NCBI RefSeq assembly: GCF_937903345.1
Contig: NZ_CALCZQ010000032.1
Coordinates: 329,069-393,068 of the forward strand
Source of the DNA: an uncultured Emticicia sp.
Lineage (GTDB): Bacteria; Bacteroidota; Bacteroidia; Cytophagales; Spirosomataceae
Reading direction: 5' to 3'
DNA length: 64,000 nucleotides
Positions 35,577 to 44,628 of the stretch are shown in pieces. Under the pieces are notes generated by a model. The model made no database searches. It was not told the DNA's origin and saw nothing but the letters and a program-made list of their open reading frames with translations. Position 1 is the first letter of the stretch. The number at the start of each line of letters is the position of its first letter. The position numbers were made by a program, and so were the translations under genes.

Positions 35577-36989
35577 CTAATTATCTTTAAAATCTTTTTT
35601 TAGTTTTTCTATTATCTCCTCGTTCAATTGATAATTAAAAATCCTTTTGTCAGAATTTGATGGATTTCTTACAATTGAATTGTCAAAATTATACATCATT
35701 TTTAACTTCAAATTCAATGTTTTAATTAATTCATGCCTTATTTTTCTTTGGTTGTCAATAGATTTGTCATCAATTTCTAATAAATCATTGATTTCTTCTG
35801 TATGCATACCCCCTTTTTCAAAATTTTTAATTAGAGCTTCGACCATTTTAATTTCTACCTTATCCAAGGTGTTTGAACTAAAAAAAACATATTTTTTGAA
35901 ACGTATATCTTTAAGAAATATATAATAAATAATGAGGCAAACTATTAAAAATCCTATTCCAGTAGCTATCAATAAAAGCCAATAATTATTATTTTCTACT
36001 TCATACAATTTGCCAATATATTTGGCTTGTTTTTTAGTTTCTTCAATAGAAATAGCAATCTTTTGTCTTTCATTTCTATTACCAGTGTTGAAAACTTTAT
36101 AGCTAAATAAAGAATCTTCACGCACATATTCATCTTCCATTTTATCAGGAATTCCTATATGAAACAACCTTTTATTGTCAATCCATTGATATACTTCATT
36201 TAAAAAAGGATCAATTATCAATAAGTTATAAAAACGTTTGTTTCCTATTCTTATAATAAAATATTTTCCATTCCAATGGAAGTATCGAACCTGCCTATTT
36301 GGTTCATCAATATTTCTTAATAATGGTTGTACTATTTCCCCCAGTTTATACCATTTATTATCTTTGAATTTATATTCATAAAATCCATAATCGATGGTCA
36401 TATTTCCTGAATTTTCTGAATCACTTACATAAAAGTTGAGGCCTGTAAGGAATGAATCTGTTTTTTTTACATATCCCGATAAACCCTTATAAATAGATTT
36501 GGGTGCATCATTTAAAAAATTTATAGCATCCCATTCGTTTCTGTTGGCTTGATAATAAACAAATAAATTATTTGTTCTAAATAAGCCGTAGCCTCCAACT
36601 GAATAGATTGTTTTGTTTCTTATAAATCTGGTACTTCTACAATTAAATCCTCCAAAGTAGGTTTTATCGATTCGCTCCAGTAGTAGCGTTTGATAGTTGA
36701 ATTGATACACTTGGTTCGTACATTCATTCAGTAGGTAAACCAAGTTTTTATCATCCGAATTTAGACATATAATCTCATCTCCAGCAAGAATGTCTTTTTC
36801 CTGAATATTTTTTAATTCAGCCTTGCCAATTTCTTGCCATTCAACCGAATTTGATGATTTTTCAAGAATACTCTTTTTGATATCAATTCTATAAACACGT
36901 TTTTTTTCAGTATCCAACCATTTAAATAATTGAGCTTTAGTAGAGAAAGAAATAAACAATAAAAGACAGTAGATATTAACGATTTTCAT
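35577..36989 (-). CDS. Single-pass membrane protein with possible cytoplasmic DNA-binding end
   Basis: The 470-residue product has a signal peptide or N-terminal anchor (MKIVNIYCLLLFISFSTKAQ). Residues 21-330 are a mostly beta, aromatic-rich part with repeated short strands (YQFNYQTLLLERI, GGYGLFRTNNLFVYYQ), perhaps a kelch-like propeller. A hydrophobic helix stands at about 336-358 (YWLLLIATGIGFLIVCLIIYY). The last 110 residues would be cytoplasmic and contain charged helices (IKMVEALIKNFEKGGMHTEEI, NDLLEIDDKSIDNQRKIRHEL), with a spacing like a winged-helix or anti-sigma docking domain. The same plan (propeller, TM, short helical end) is known for Bacteroidota one-component regulators, but I cannot assign a family. 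It is convergent with the RND operon and divergent from the GH43 gene at 37265. Confidence 0.6.
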   Translation of the reverse strand: MKIVNIYCLLLFISFSTKAQLFKWLDTEKKRVYRIDIKKSILEKSSNSVEWQEIGKAELKNIQEKDILAGDEIICLNSDDKNLVYLLNECTNQVYQFNYQTLLLERIDKTYFGGFNCRSTRFIRNKTIYSVGGYGLFRTNNLFVYYQANRNEWDAINFLNDAPKSIYKGLSGYVKKTDSFLTGLNFYVSDSENSGNMTIDYGFYEYKFKDNKWYKLGEIVQPLLRNIDEPNRQVRYFHWNGKYFIIRIGNKRFYNLLIIDPFLNEVYQWIDNKRLFHIGIPDKMEDEYVREDSLFSYKVFNTGNRNERQKIAISIEETKKQAKYIGKLYEVENNNYWLLLIATGIGFLIVCLIIYYIFLKDIRFKKYVFFSSNTLDKVEIKMVEALIKNFEKGGMHTEEINDLLEIDDKSIDNQRKIRHELIKTLNLKLKMMYNFDNSIVRNPSNSDKRIFNYQLNEEIIEKLKKDFKDN

Positions 36990-37264
36990 TTAAATGGCCA
37001 AGTAAAATATCGGTGAAAATACTGTACTGATAATTATAATGCAAATTTTATACGCTTAGATTTCGAAACAATATACTTTTGACCAAGTCATTCCATTCCA
37101 TCAGGGCGATCATCGCATGGTGAATTTAAAAAAAAGCTGATGGCTTCGCTGATTTCACTCGTTTTTTACCAATTCATATCAAATTATAATCTTAAATAGC
37201 CACAAGAATTAAAAGATTACAGATAGATTTTGATAAATTGCTTCAAAATTCTATTTAGCTTTCA

Positions 37265-39007
37265 ATGAAAAAAAATCTTCTTCTTGCTTTTGTAATGCTC
37301 GCTTTGGTTTCGGCTTTGCATGCTCAACAAAAAACCTATTGCAACCCTATCAATATTGACTATGGCTATACGCCCATTCCCAATTTTAGCGAATGGGGGC
37401 GTCACCGAGCTACGGCCGACCCTGTTGTGGTCAATTACAAAGGCGAATATTATATGTTTAGCACTAATCAGTGGGGATATTGGCACAGTCCCGATATGCT
37501 CAACTGGACTTTTCATGCTCGTAAGTTTCTTCGTCCACAAAACAAAGTATATGACGAACTTTGTGCCCCAGCTGTAGGTATTGTCGGCGATACGATGCTG
37601 GTTTTTGGCTCGACTTATACCAGCGAGTTTACAATCTGGATGAGTACCAACCCAAAAGCCAACGAATGGACAGCCTTGGTAGATAACTTCGAGATTGGTG
37701 GCTGGGACCCTGCTTTTTTTACCGATGATGATGGCAAGTTTTATATGTATAACGGAAGCAGCAACCGATATCCGCTTTATGGTATTGAGTTAGACCGTAA
37801 AACCATGAAACCCAAAGGCACACGCAAAGAAATGTACTTACTGGAATCGTGGCGATATGGATGGCAACGCTTTGGCGAGTACATGGATGATTCTTTTCTC
37901 GACGGTTTTATAGAAGGTGCAACCGTCAACAAAAATAACGGAAAATATTATTTACAATACGGAGCTCCAGGGACCGAAATGAGCGGCTATGCTGATGGCG
38001 TTTTGGTAGGAAAAACACCAATGGGGCCTTGGGAAGCTCAACCCGACCCGCTCAGTATGAAACTCGGTGGCTTTGCTCGTGGTGCAGGCCATGGGGCATC
38101 TTTTCAAGACAATCAAAAAAACTGGTGGCACGTTTCTACGATTCAGCTTTCTAGCAAAAATAATTTTGAACGTCGCATCGGTATTTGGCCTGCGGGTTTC
38201 GACAAAGACGACGTAATGTGGTGTAATACCGTTTTTGGCGATTATCCGCATTATATTCCATCGGCAGGACTGGACATCAAAAAGACGTTTACCGGCTGGA
38301 TGTTGCTCAACTACAATAAACCCGTTGAGGTTTCTTCAACACTGGGTGGATATTTGCCCAATAACGCCGTTGACGAAAGCATGAAAACCTACTGGTCGGC
38401 CGAAACAGGCAAAGCGAGTGAATGGATTAAAACAGATTTGGGTAATCTCTCAACCGTCAATGCGATTCAGATAAACTATGCCGACCAAGACGCTGATTCT
38501 TCTTTCTTAGGAAAACAAGTCAATATCAAACATCAATATAAACTTTGGTCGAGCCTTGACGGTAAAAAATGGACAATTTTGGTTGATAAATCGAACAACC
38601 AAATCGATGTGCCACACGAATATATAGAACTTACTCAGCCGATTCAGACTCGCTACATCAAACTCGAAAATGTGGCTATGCCAACGGGTAAATTTGCTAT
38701 CAGTGGCCTGCGAGTTTTTGGTAATGGCAATGGCTCAAAACCCGATGCCGTAAAAGATTTCATGGTACTCAGAACCGAAAAAGATAAACGCAGTGCATGG
38801 ATTCGCTGGCGACCAGAAAATAAAGCTTATGCTTATAATATTTACTACGGAACAGCCCCCGACAAACTTTATAATTGCATCATGGTGCATAACGCCAACG
38901 AATATTGGTTTAGAGGAATGGACAAACTGAGTACCTATTATTATTCCATAGAGGCCATCAACGAAAACGGTGTTTCGGAGAAAACGAAGGTTTTGGAGGT
39001 GAAGTAA
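37265..39007 (+). CDS. Secreted GH43-like glycosidase with discoidin and FN3 domains
   Basis: The 580-residue enzyme has a signal peptide ending SALHAQQ. The five-bladed propeller fills about 25-340: TADPVVVNYKGEYYMF has the base aspartate, GGWDPAFFTDDDG the second aspartate, and DGFIEGATVNK the acid glutamate, as in GH43. Residues 350-490 form an F5/8-type-C (discoidin, CBM32-like) module with SSTLGGYLPNNAVDES, YWSAETG and ISGLRVFG. Residues 495-580 are FN3-like (SAWIRWRPENKAYAYNIYYG). The architecture points to an extracellular arabinosidase or galactosidase that holds on to its glycan. It is on its own on the plus strand and ends at a strong bidirectional terminator shared with DinB. Confidence 0.88.
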   Translation: MKKNLLLAFVMLALVSALHAQQKTYCNPINIDYGYTPIPNFSEWGRHRATADPVVVNYKGEYYMFSTNQWGYWHSPDMLNWTFHARKFLRPQNKVYDELCAPAVGIVGDTMLVFGSTYTSEFTIWMSTNPKANEWTALVDNFEIGGWDPAFFTDDDGKFYMYNGSSNRYPLYGIELDRKTMKPKGTRKEMYLLESWRYGWQRFGEYMDDSFLDGFIEGATVNKNNGKYYLQYGAPGTEMSGYADGVLVGKTPMGPWEAQPDPLSMKLGGFARGAGHGASFQDNQKNWWHVSTIQLSSKNNFERRIGIWPAGFDKDDVMWCNTVFGDYPHYIPSAGLDIKKTFTGWMLLNYNKPVEVSSTLGGYLPNNAVDESMKTYWSAETGKASEWIKTDLGNLSTVNAIQINYADQDADSSFLGKQVNIKHQYKLWSSLDGKKWTILVDKSNNQIDVPHEYIELTQPIQTRYIKLENVAMPTGKFAISGLRVFGNGNGSKPDAVKDFMVLRTEKDKRSAWIRWRPENKAYAYNIYYGTAPDKLYNCIMVHNANEYWFRGMDKLSTYYYSIEAINENGVSEKTKVLEVK

Positions 39008-39026
39008 AGTTTGATAGATTTTGAAC

Positions 39027-39064
39027 AAAGGTCGGCAAAGAATTTTAACCTTGCCGACCTTTTT
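39027..39064. terminator. Bidirectional rho-independent terminator
   Basis: Perfect 12-bp arms AAAGGTCGGCAA (39027-39038) and TTGCCGACCTTT (39051-39062), then more T. It separates the convergent GH43 and DinB genes and works in both directions. Confidence 0.9.
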
Positions 39065-39065
39065 A

Positions 39066-39503
39066 TTAGCTTTTCGAGAGTATCAGCGAAATCTGCCCTG
39101 CATGGTGCGAGTTATGAAAAAGTACGTGCGAAAAGAGTCTTACTTTTGATACTTTTCCAAAAAATGGCGTGTCAATTTCGGTCAGCCAATCTTCATCAGT
39201 TGTTTCTTCAACGAGTTTTTTTAGCATTTCATAGCCTTTTTCTACATACAAATGACTTGTTTCGAGGGCGAAATCTTGGCCATTATCTTGCTGCCCCATC
39301 GTTGTATTTTGAACTTCGCTCGGAACACCAAAAAAATAACCAAACAAATTCATCGTCTCGCCAATGTGGCGGTAAATAAAGCCAACCGAAGCTGTTTTTT
39401 CGTTGAGGCGTTTGTGCAGGTTTTCGTTGGTTATTTTTCCAAAAGAAAAAGAGTTAGTCAACTGATTTTGCACCAACATTTCTGTCAATAATTCTTTCTG
39501 CAT
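39066..39503 (-). CDS. DinB-family protein
   Basis: The 145-residue product is a four-helix bundle of the DinB/YfiT-like superfamily. Three metal-ligand histidines are visible: H46 in FIYRHIGETMN and two in SHVLFHNSHHAGQI near the end, which is the usual set. The family includes metal-dependent, thiol-using hydrolases and transferases, and is often stress-induced. No signal peptide is present. It is 19 bp downstream, on the minus strand, of the esterase gene stop (39523), so it may be read on the same message. The role in this organism cannot be read. Confidence 0.83.
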   Translation of the reverse strand: MQKELLTEMLVQNQLTNSFSFGKITNENLHKRLNEKTASVGFIYRHIGETMNLFGYFFGVPSEVQNTTMGQQDNGQDFALETSHLYVEKGYEMLKKLVEETTDEDWLTEIDTPFFGKVSKVRLFSHVLFHNSHHAGQISLILSKS

Positions 39504-39522
39504 GGTTTTATATTCCTGTTTC

Positions 39523-40836
39523 TTATTTTTTCGATTGTGCGGCCATCCATTCCATAATAGTCACTGGACGATTGTTGAGTTTTACGGGCGAGCCATCAAA
39601 ATCAACTTTTGCATGATTGACGTGCGAATAAATCCACGACCAATGGCCTGCATAATAATAATTTTCAGCACCAAAGAAGCCAGAAAGGTCAGTTACATGG
39701 TCATAGTAGGTAAAATGCACATTTTTAGCTCCTGCCGATTTTAATCTATTATAAACAGGAACAACTGTTTTATCGGGAACCGTAGTACCATCATCTTTTG
39801 AATGAATAAACCAAATCGGTACGTTTTTAATGCTGTTAATCTGCTTATCAGTAATGTATTGCGATTGATACGCCAATGCACTGATATAGCCTGCTGCAAA
39901 ATAATTCGGCTCATTTAGTATCAATTTCAAAGCCATATAACCACCGTTTGAGCAGCCTCCAACATAAATACGTTTAGTGTCAATGTTGGGGTTCTGTTTT
40001 ACGTAGTCCTTTATAAGTGCCATCAAACCTTTATTATAAACATCATCATCTTTGCCTTGGGTAGTTACGCCGTCTTTGTTGTGCATCCAAGCAGCTGGAC
40101 ATTGAGGAGATAAGACATACGCTCCACCGAAAAATGCCTGCATTTCGGCAGAAGCATAATTGGCAGCTTTATTTCCCAATAACGGAATTGTGGGGTCAGT
40201 GCCACCTTCACCACCTCCGTGAAGCCAAATAATCAGTGACGATTTTGTGGTTTTATTTTTTGGTGAGAATGCCGCATACGACATTGTTTTGCCGGTTTCG
40301 TACTCAAATTTGCCAGTGAGGTCAAAATCATCAATTAAAGGCATGATTCTGTTTTTTTCTTTGTTCCAAACCTTATTTGTTTTGGTATCAGTGATAGTAA
40401 CTTTATAGTCCACCCATTGATTTCCACGGCAAGCTGCTTTTTGTGAATACTGGAAAGTTGAGGCTAAAGGTAGATTCGGAGCTACGGCCAAAACTAAAGT
40501 TACAAAACTGCCTTCTTTTACTCTTTTGCCTTGATTATCAGATATATACGCAAATACCACACTTCTGCTTCCTTTGGCTTGGGCTGGCGGTACATCGGCA
40601 CAAGCATGGCTTCTTTCTACCGAAACCGTAAAATCTTTGAAGTCAACCATGGCCGTTGGGGTTTCTAAACTTAGTATTACTTTGTTGGCGGCAGGTCCCC
40701 AATCGAATCCTTCGACTACGAGTGTGTATTCGTTACTTGCGAGTGGTTTGTCGATAGCAAAAGTATCTGTGAAAGTAAAGCCAATGATACTTATCAGAAA
40801 GCCTGCAAAAACTTTATACATGTTGTTTCGTTTCAT
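39523..40836 (-). CDS. Secreted esterase/prolyl-oligopeptidase-like hydrolase
   Basis: The product has 437 residues from ATG 40836, which begins MKRNNMYKVFAGFLISIIGF, a signal peptide; an open extension of 27 codons upstream has no leader. An N-terminal beta domain (about 30-190) is followed by an alpha/beta-hydrolase: LIIWLHGGGEGG for the oxyanion region, VGGCSNGGYMA with the nucleophile serine, IHSKDDGTT with the aspartate, and HWSWIY with the final histidine. It resembles carbohydrate esterases of the CE1/PHB-depolymerase group, for instance those that remove ferulate or acetate from xylan, and a short stretch before the catalytic domain could bind sugars. It probably shares a message with DinB downstream. 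Confidence 0.82.
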   Translation of the reverse strand: MKRNNMYKVFAGFLISIIGFTFTDTFAIDKPLASNEYTLVVEGFDWGPAANKVILSLETPTAMVDFKDFTVSVERSHACADVPPAQAKGSRSVVFAYISDNQGKRVKEGSFVTLVLAVAPNLPLASTFQYSQKAACRGNQWVDYKVTITDTKTNKVWNKEKNRIMPLIDDFDLTGKFEYETGKTMSYAAFSPKNKTTKSSLIIWLHGGGEGGTDPTIPLLGNKAANYASAEMQAFFGGAYVLSPQCPAAWMHNKDGVTTQGKDDDVYNKGLMALIKDYVKQNPNIDTKRIYVGGCSNGGYMALKLILNEPNYFAAGYISALAYQSQYITDKQINSIKNVPIWFIHSKDDGTTVPDKTVVPVYNRLKSAGAKNVHFTYYDHVTDLSGFFGAENYYYAGHWSWIYSHVNHAKVDFDGSPVKLNNRPVTIMEWMAAQSKK

Positions 40837-41047
40837 TATTCTTATAGGTTTAAATTGTAATTTACAAATATTCGTATAAATTGAAATATTACAAGAGTTT
40901 TTTAGACAAAAATACACTTTTGAATGTCAAAAACTGTCTTTTTTGAGAAATTAGACTTGTGTAGAAATTAAAAGAAGGATTTTGGGTAGAATCATGTTTG
41001 AGACCGAATGAAGAACAAACCTAGATTCCTCATTCGGACTTGGCAAG

Positions 41048-41401
41048 TTACGCTTTTCGGACAAACTCGGATTTTAAGCCCATCGAACCAAAACCATCAA
41101 TTTTACAATCGATATTATGGCCGTCATTACCATCAGTTAGGCGAATATTCTTTACTTTTGTGCCAGATTTGATCGCTTTTGGAGCTCCTTTTACAGGCAA
41201 ATCTTTGATTACAACCACTGTATCTCCGTCTTGAAGTTCGTTACCATTTGAATCAAATACTTTTGCACTTGTCTCAGTAGTTTCTTCGGTTTCTTTATCT
41301 TCTGGATTCCATTCATAAAAGCATTCTGGACAAATCAACAGTCCATCGCTCGGATATACATATTCGGATTTACATTTGGGGCAAGGGGGGAATTCTGACA
41401 T
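41048..41401 (-). CDS. yjdM: YjdM/PhnA family zinc-ribbon protein
   Basis: The 117-residue cytoplasmic protein starts with a zinc-ribbon CPKC..CPECFYEW (about 8-31), followed by an acidic linker and the PhnA domain: VFDSNGNELQDGDTVVVIKDLPVKG, GTKVKNIRLTDGNDGHNIDCKIDG and GLKSEFVRK. This is the usual layout. The name phnA came from a link with phosphonate operons that later work did not confirm, and the function is unknown. It is monocistronic; the next genes on either side are far away or on the other strand. Confidence 0.93.
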   Translation of the reverse strand: MSEFPPCPKCKSEYVYPSDGLLICPECFYEWNPEDKETEETTETSAKVFDSNGNELQDGDTVVVIKDLPVKGAPKAIKSGTKVKNIRLTDGNDGHNIDCKIDGFGSMGLKSEFVRKA

Positions 41402-41587
41402 ATTTTTTATTATTTAGAGGAAAAGTTCTGACCACAAAACTAAGTAAAACAATTCAGAGTATCGATGAAAGAATTTTTTGGATAAGTTGAATCTATCGTA
41501 ATAATCAAGTGTGTCAAAGGTGAAAGCATAACAAGACTACAAAGCATCGACGTTTAGAATTCAGCATCTTATGTCGCACTTAAATGA

Positions 41588-41619
41588 TTGATTATGAAAA
41601 CATTCATTGCATAAATTTG
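41588..41619 (+). promoter_or_regulatory. Bacteroidota-type promoter
   Basis: TTG at 41588-41590 and TAAATTTG at 41612-41619 are separated by 21 bp. The start of transcription would be around 41624-41626, which matters for the start of the next gene. Confidence 0.6.
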
Positions 41620-41624
41620 TAAAT

Positions 41625-42248
41625 ATGCTTAGATTTACGAATTTTACTTATTCCGCTATTGATATGAAATTAGGTTTATTCCTAACAACCTTGGCTTTAC
41701 TATTAATGTTCGCTGTGGGTGTTGTGAATTATTATGTAAGTTATAAAACCGATATTAGAGAATATTCATGGGCTTATAGTTCTGATGAAAAAAAGCCTTT
41801 ATTGGTAGGAAAATGGTCTGGAAAATTTATTGAACCCGATAGTATTGAGAAAAATATAAGTTTAGAAATATACGAGCCATACACGAAAATTGAACGCATT
41901 TTTTATAGTATTGGCTTGTCAAACAAAAGACGTTTATTTATCGAACCTAATAAATTTGACGGTTTTTTGAGTATTGAAAATAAGTTACGTTTGGAAGAAA
42001 AGTATAAAGTACGCGGCTTTGTGAACACTAAAAATATTCAGTTGTTTGATTTTCATCTGTTAGCCAATGTAAAAGAGACACCTCCTTATCATTATTCGTT
42101 TCTTTTTACTGAAGGTTTTTGGAAAAAAAATAAAATGAGTTTTATCTTAACAATCGTTTTTCGTAAAAGCACTACGCCAAATAACCTGAAGAATCAGGAG
42201 CCATTTTTGAGTAAAAAAGTAAGAGTTTCATTAAATCGGGTTTTATGA
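41625..42248 (+). CDS. Small membrane-anchored protein of unknown function
   Basis: The longest ATG-started form has 207 residues (ATG 41625). The TAnnTTTG box ends at 41619, so this ATG would give a leaderless message; ATG 41664 (MKLGLFLTTLALLLMFAVG) is a strong alternative and begins just before a hydrophobic helix. The rest is soluble, with a lysine-rich stretch and beta-strands (KPLLVGKWSGKFIEPDSIEK, YTKIERIFYSIGLS). No family could be named. The stop is TGA. A terminator follows 22 bp later. The stretch LVGKWSGKF resembles the start of lipocalin-like or DUF-type beta domains seen in Bacteroidota. Confidence 0.65.
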   Translation: MLRFTNFTYSAIDMKLGLFLTTLALLLMFAVGVVNYYVSYKTDIREYSWAYSSDEKKPLLVGKWSGKFIEPDSIEKNISLEIYEPYTKIERIFYSIGLSNKRRLFIEPNKFDGFLSIENKLRLEEKYKVRGFVNTKNIQLFDFHLLANVKETPPYHYSFLFTEGFWKKNKMSFILTIVFRKSTTPNNLKNQEPFLSKKVRVSLNRVL

Positions 42249-42270
42249 ATATAGGTTTTAGTAGTAATAC

Positions 42271-42302
42271 AAAAAAGAGTCGGGTTGGCCCGACTCTTTT
42301 TT
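42271..42302. terminator. Bidirectional rho-independent terminator
   Basis: Arms AAAAAAGAGTCGGG (42271-42284) and CCCGACTCTTTTTT (42289-42302) pair over 14 bp with a 4-base loop. It lies between two convergent genes. Confidence 0.93.
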
Positions 42303-42322
42303 GTATTTATAAACTCAAAAGC

Positions 42323-43069
42323 TTATCGTATCGTCGAGAAATCAGTTGGTTTCATGTAAATTGATTCAACTTTTTCTACAATTTTACCATTTTTCTCTGA
42401 TTCGTCACGCACTTTTATCCATTTTTCATCTTTTCTGAAAGAATCAAACGAAGCTTTTCCTGCTTCTTCGCTTTTGTGAGCCAAGATATAAACCAGTCTC
42501 GCTTGCGTACCTTCTTTCTCAATGCTTTTCCAGTAAGCAATGTTTTCCATGCCGTGTTTCTTGAAAAGTTTCGTAGTATGATTTCTGAAACGAGCCAATA
42601 CATTATCTATATTATTTGGCGTTCCGGTGTAAATCCTTAGCTCAAATGTACGTTCTGGACTTTTTACTTTTTCTTTGATTTTTGGCGAAAAATCGGTCGC
42701 ATTCATAAAAATTGACTCAACTTTGGCTACAATCTTGCCATCTCTTTGCGACTCTTCGCTTACTTTTTTCCATTCTGGGTCAGCACCAAACGCTTTCCAC
42801 GAAGCATCACGGGCTTCTTTGCTTGGATAAGCCAATACATAATATAAGGCGTTCTTATCGTTTTGAACGGGTACCCAATAGCCGATATTTGTCATGCCAT
42901 GTTTTTCGAAAATCTTGGTAGTATGGTCTCTGAAACGAGCCAATAGATTAGGTAAACGACCTGGTTCGCAGTAATAGATACGCGTTTCAAAATAACGGTT
43001 ATCTTGCTTTTGTGCAAAAACCCAATTGCCGATATTCATTAGGGCAACTAATAGAAGTAGTTTTTTCAT
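42323..43069 (-). CDS. Secreted protein with two NIPSNAP domains
   Basis: The 248-residue product has a signal peptide ending WVFAQ. Two NIPSNAP-type ferredoxin-like repeats follow: ETRIYYCEPGRLPNLLARFRDH (about 27-130) and ELRIYTGTPNNIDNVLARFRNH (about 142-245), each with HxxKxFxKHGMxNIxYW. NIPSNAP proteins are known in mitochondria and bacteria with no defined enzymatic role; secreted tandem forms are common in Bacteroidota. It is a typical length. The gene is convergent with the small membrane-anchored gene and shares its terminator. Confidence 0.9.
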   Translation of the reverse strand: MKKLLLLVALMNIGNWVFAQKQDNRYFETRIYYCEPGRLPNLLARFRDHTTKIFEKHGMTNIGYWVPVQNDKNALYYVLAYPSKEARDASWKAFGADPEWKKVSEESQRDGKIVAKVESIFMNATDFSPKIKEKVKSPERTFELRIYTGTPNNIDNVLARFRNHTTKLFKKHGMENIAYWKSIEKEGTQARLVYILAHKSEEAGKASFDSFRKDEKWIKVRDESEKNGKIVEKVESIYMKPTDFSTIR

Positions 43070-43225
43070 TGTTTTTATTGAAGGGTTGAATTATAATAAG
43101 CAAAGGTATTTCTTAGAACAATACCTTGATAGATTTTTTAGATTTTTTATTTTAGCATTTCATTATTGACTGATAAAATAGTCACTGACGATAATTAAGC
43201 TTATACATAAGAGTAGCTTAAAGCC

Positions 43226-43951
43226 TTATTCAATTCGTTGATAAACTTCAGTGAATGGAACTCTCATTCGGTCTCCCCAAACGCCTTGTTCTTCTCTAAT
43301 GCCGCATGAAATAACCATATTGATTTCTGCTCCAAAAGGTAAATTCAAGATTTTTTTTACTTTTCTACTATCAAAACCTTCCATTGGACAAGTATCATAT
43401 TGTTCGTTGGCCATGGCAAGCATAAAAGTTTGAGCCGCCAAAGCACAAGTTTTATGTACGACCACTCGCACGTCATTTTCGGAGACTTGATAAGTGATGG
43501 CTCTGAAAAGCCCGATGATGTTTACAATTACTTTTCGGATAAGTCCTAAAATTCCTAAAAAGCGAGCATATAAAAACGGGATTACTTTGCCATAATACAT
43601 TTGCCAACGTTTAATTCTTTTCTCTTGTTTGTCTGCAGGTGTATTTTTAAGCACATTTTGCGTTTCCAAGGCTATCATAGTTTTTGCCCTTTTATTGTAC
43701 AAATCTTGCCTTGTTACAAAAACTACCATTTGTTGGGCAGTTGTTGCGGCCATTTGGTCTAAACATGCTACCGAGAGTTGTTTGAGGGTTTCTGTGTTCG
43801 TTACGTGGTAAAACTCCCAAAGTTGCATGTTTGAACTGTTGGGTGCTAAAGTTGCCAGTTCGATGCATTTTTTTACTTTTTCTGAATCAATCGGAAGATC
43901 TTTGTAATGCCTTACCGAGCGTCTATAATTGATTATTTCTGTAAAAGTCAT
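43226..43951 (-). CDS. Nitroreductase-family FMN oxidoreductase
   Basis: The 241-residue protein has the nitroreductase start TEIINYRRSVRHYKDLPID, with arginines that hold the FMN phosphate, then LAPNSSNMQLWEFYHV and, near the end, PMEGFDSRKVKKILNLP. Members reduce nitro compounds or quinones with NAD(P)H. An additional hydrophobic insert around 120-150 (FLYARFLGILGLIRKVIVNIIGLFRA) is unusual and could contact the membrane or a lid. It follows an isolated spacer and has no obvious operon partner. Confidence 0.85.
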   Translation of the reverse strand: MTFTEIINYRRSVRHYKDLPIDSEKVKKCIELATLAPNSSNMQLWEFYHVTNTETLKQLSVACLDQMAATTAQQMVVFVTRQDLYNKRAKTMIALETQNVLKNTPADKQEKRIKRWQMYYGKVIPFLYARFLGILGLIRKVIVNIIGLFRAITYQVSENDVRVVVHKTCALAAQTFMLAMANEQYDTCPMEGFDSRKVKKILNLPFGAEINMVISCGIREEQGVWGDRMRVPFTEVYQRIE

Positions 43952-44036
43952 TTTTTGTTGATTAATATCTGTTTTTTTTAATGATGTAGTGGCAACGACT
44001 CTGAGTTGTTTTTTTATTTTTAAGAATCACAAGCAC

Positions 44037-44061
44037 AAAAAAAGCCATTCAAAGAACGGCT
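44037..44061 (-). terminator. Terminator of the cold-shock gene
   Basis: On the minus strand AGCCGTTC-TTT-GAATGGCT forms an 8-bp stem with one G-U pair, followed by TTTTTTTG. It lies about 80 bases past the cspA-like stop. Confidence 0.6.
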
Positions 44062-44141
44062 AACTTTTTGACTAATAATTGCGTAATGCATATTTATGAA
44101 GTCGAATTGAAGTTTTCAGAAACGTTAAATATCGTTCAGAA

Positions 44142-44336
44142 TTATCTCATTAGTCTAACTTGAACTGCATTTATTCCTTTTTTACCTTGCTCTGCTTCAA
44201 ACTCAACTGAATCATTTTCTTGAATATCATCAACTAAACCCGATATATGAACAAAATATTCTTCACCAGTTGATGTTTCTTTAATAAATCCAAATCCTTT
44301 TGTTGAATTAAAAAATTTTACTATTCCTTCTTTCAT
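44142..44336 (-). CDS. Cold-shock domain protein
   Basis: This 64-residue protein is a single OB-fold cold-shock domain. RNP1 is KGFGFI and RNP2 is YFVHI, both in the normal places, with aromatic residues at FFNSTKGFGF for nucleic acid stacking. It binds single-stranded RNA/DNA and helps translation in cold or stress. CspA family proteins often have a long regulated leader; upstream of ATG 44336 there are few more than 20-30 transcribed bases if the promoter at 44360 is used. The gene is monocistronic and ends at the hairpin at 44037. Confidence 0.95.
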   Translation of the reverse strand: MKEGIVKFFNSTKGFGFIKETSTGEEYFVHISGLVDDIQENDSVEFEAEQGKKGINAVQVRLMR

Positions 44337-44359
44337 TTTTGCTTTAAATTTTTTGAATA

Positions 44360-44390
44360 CAAATGTATGAATATTATTTTGTATATACAG
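44360..44390 (-). promoter_or_regulatory. Probable promoter of the cold-shock gene
   Basis: Read on the minus strand, TACATTTG (44360-44367) is a full TAnnTTTG box. A near -33 match (CTG at 44388-44390 on the minus strand) lies 20 bp away. The gap to the ATG at 44336 is about 23 bases. Confidence 0.45.
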
Positions 44391-44628
44391 ATAAATTTAT
44401 CTTTTGGTCTTACAAAAATAAAGAATGCAACTTCTAAACATGATAAGTCTATTTTTTTAAGTTGTCCTCGGTCAATAGCCGACAAGTAAACTGAAGATTA
44501 TAACCTAATTGAAAGGTATTTTGCTGATTTCAGGTTTGTCGATTAATACTATCTATAATGATGATTATTCATAGCGTATTTCTTTGGGAAACGCTGTGCT
44601 TGGGGCGAACACTTCTCTTTAGTAGAAA

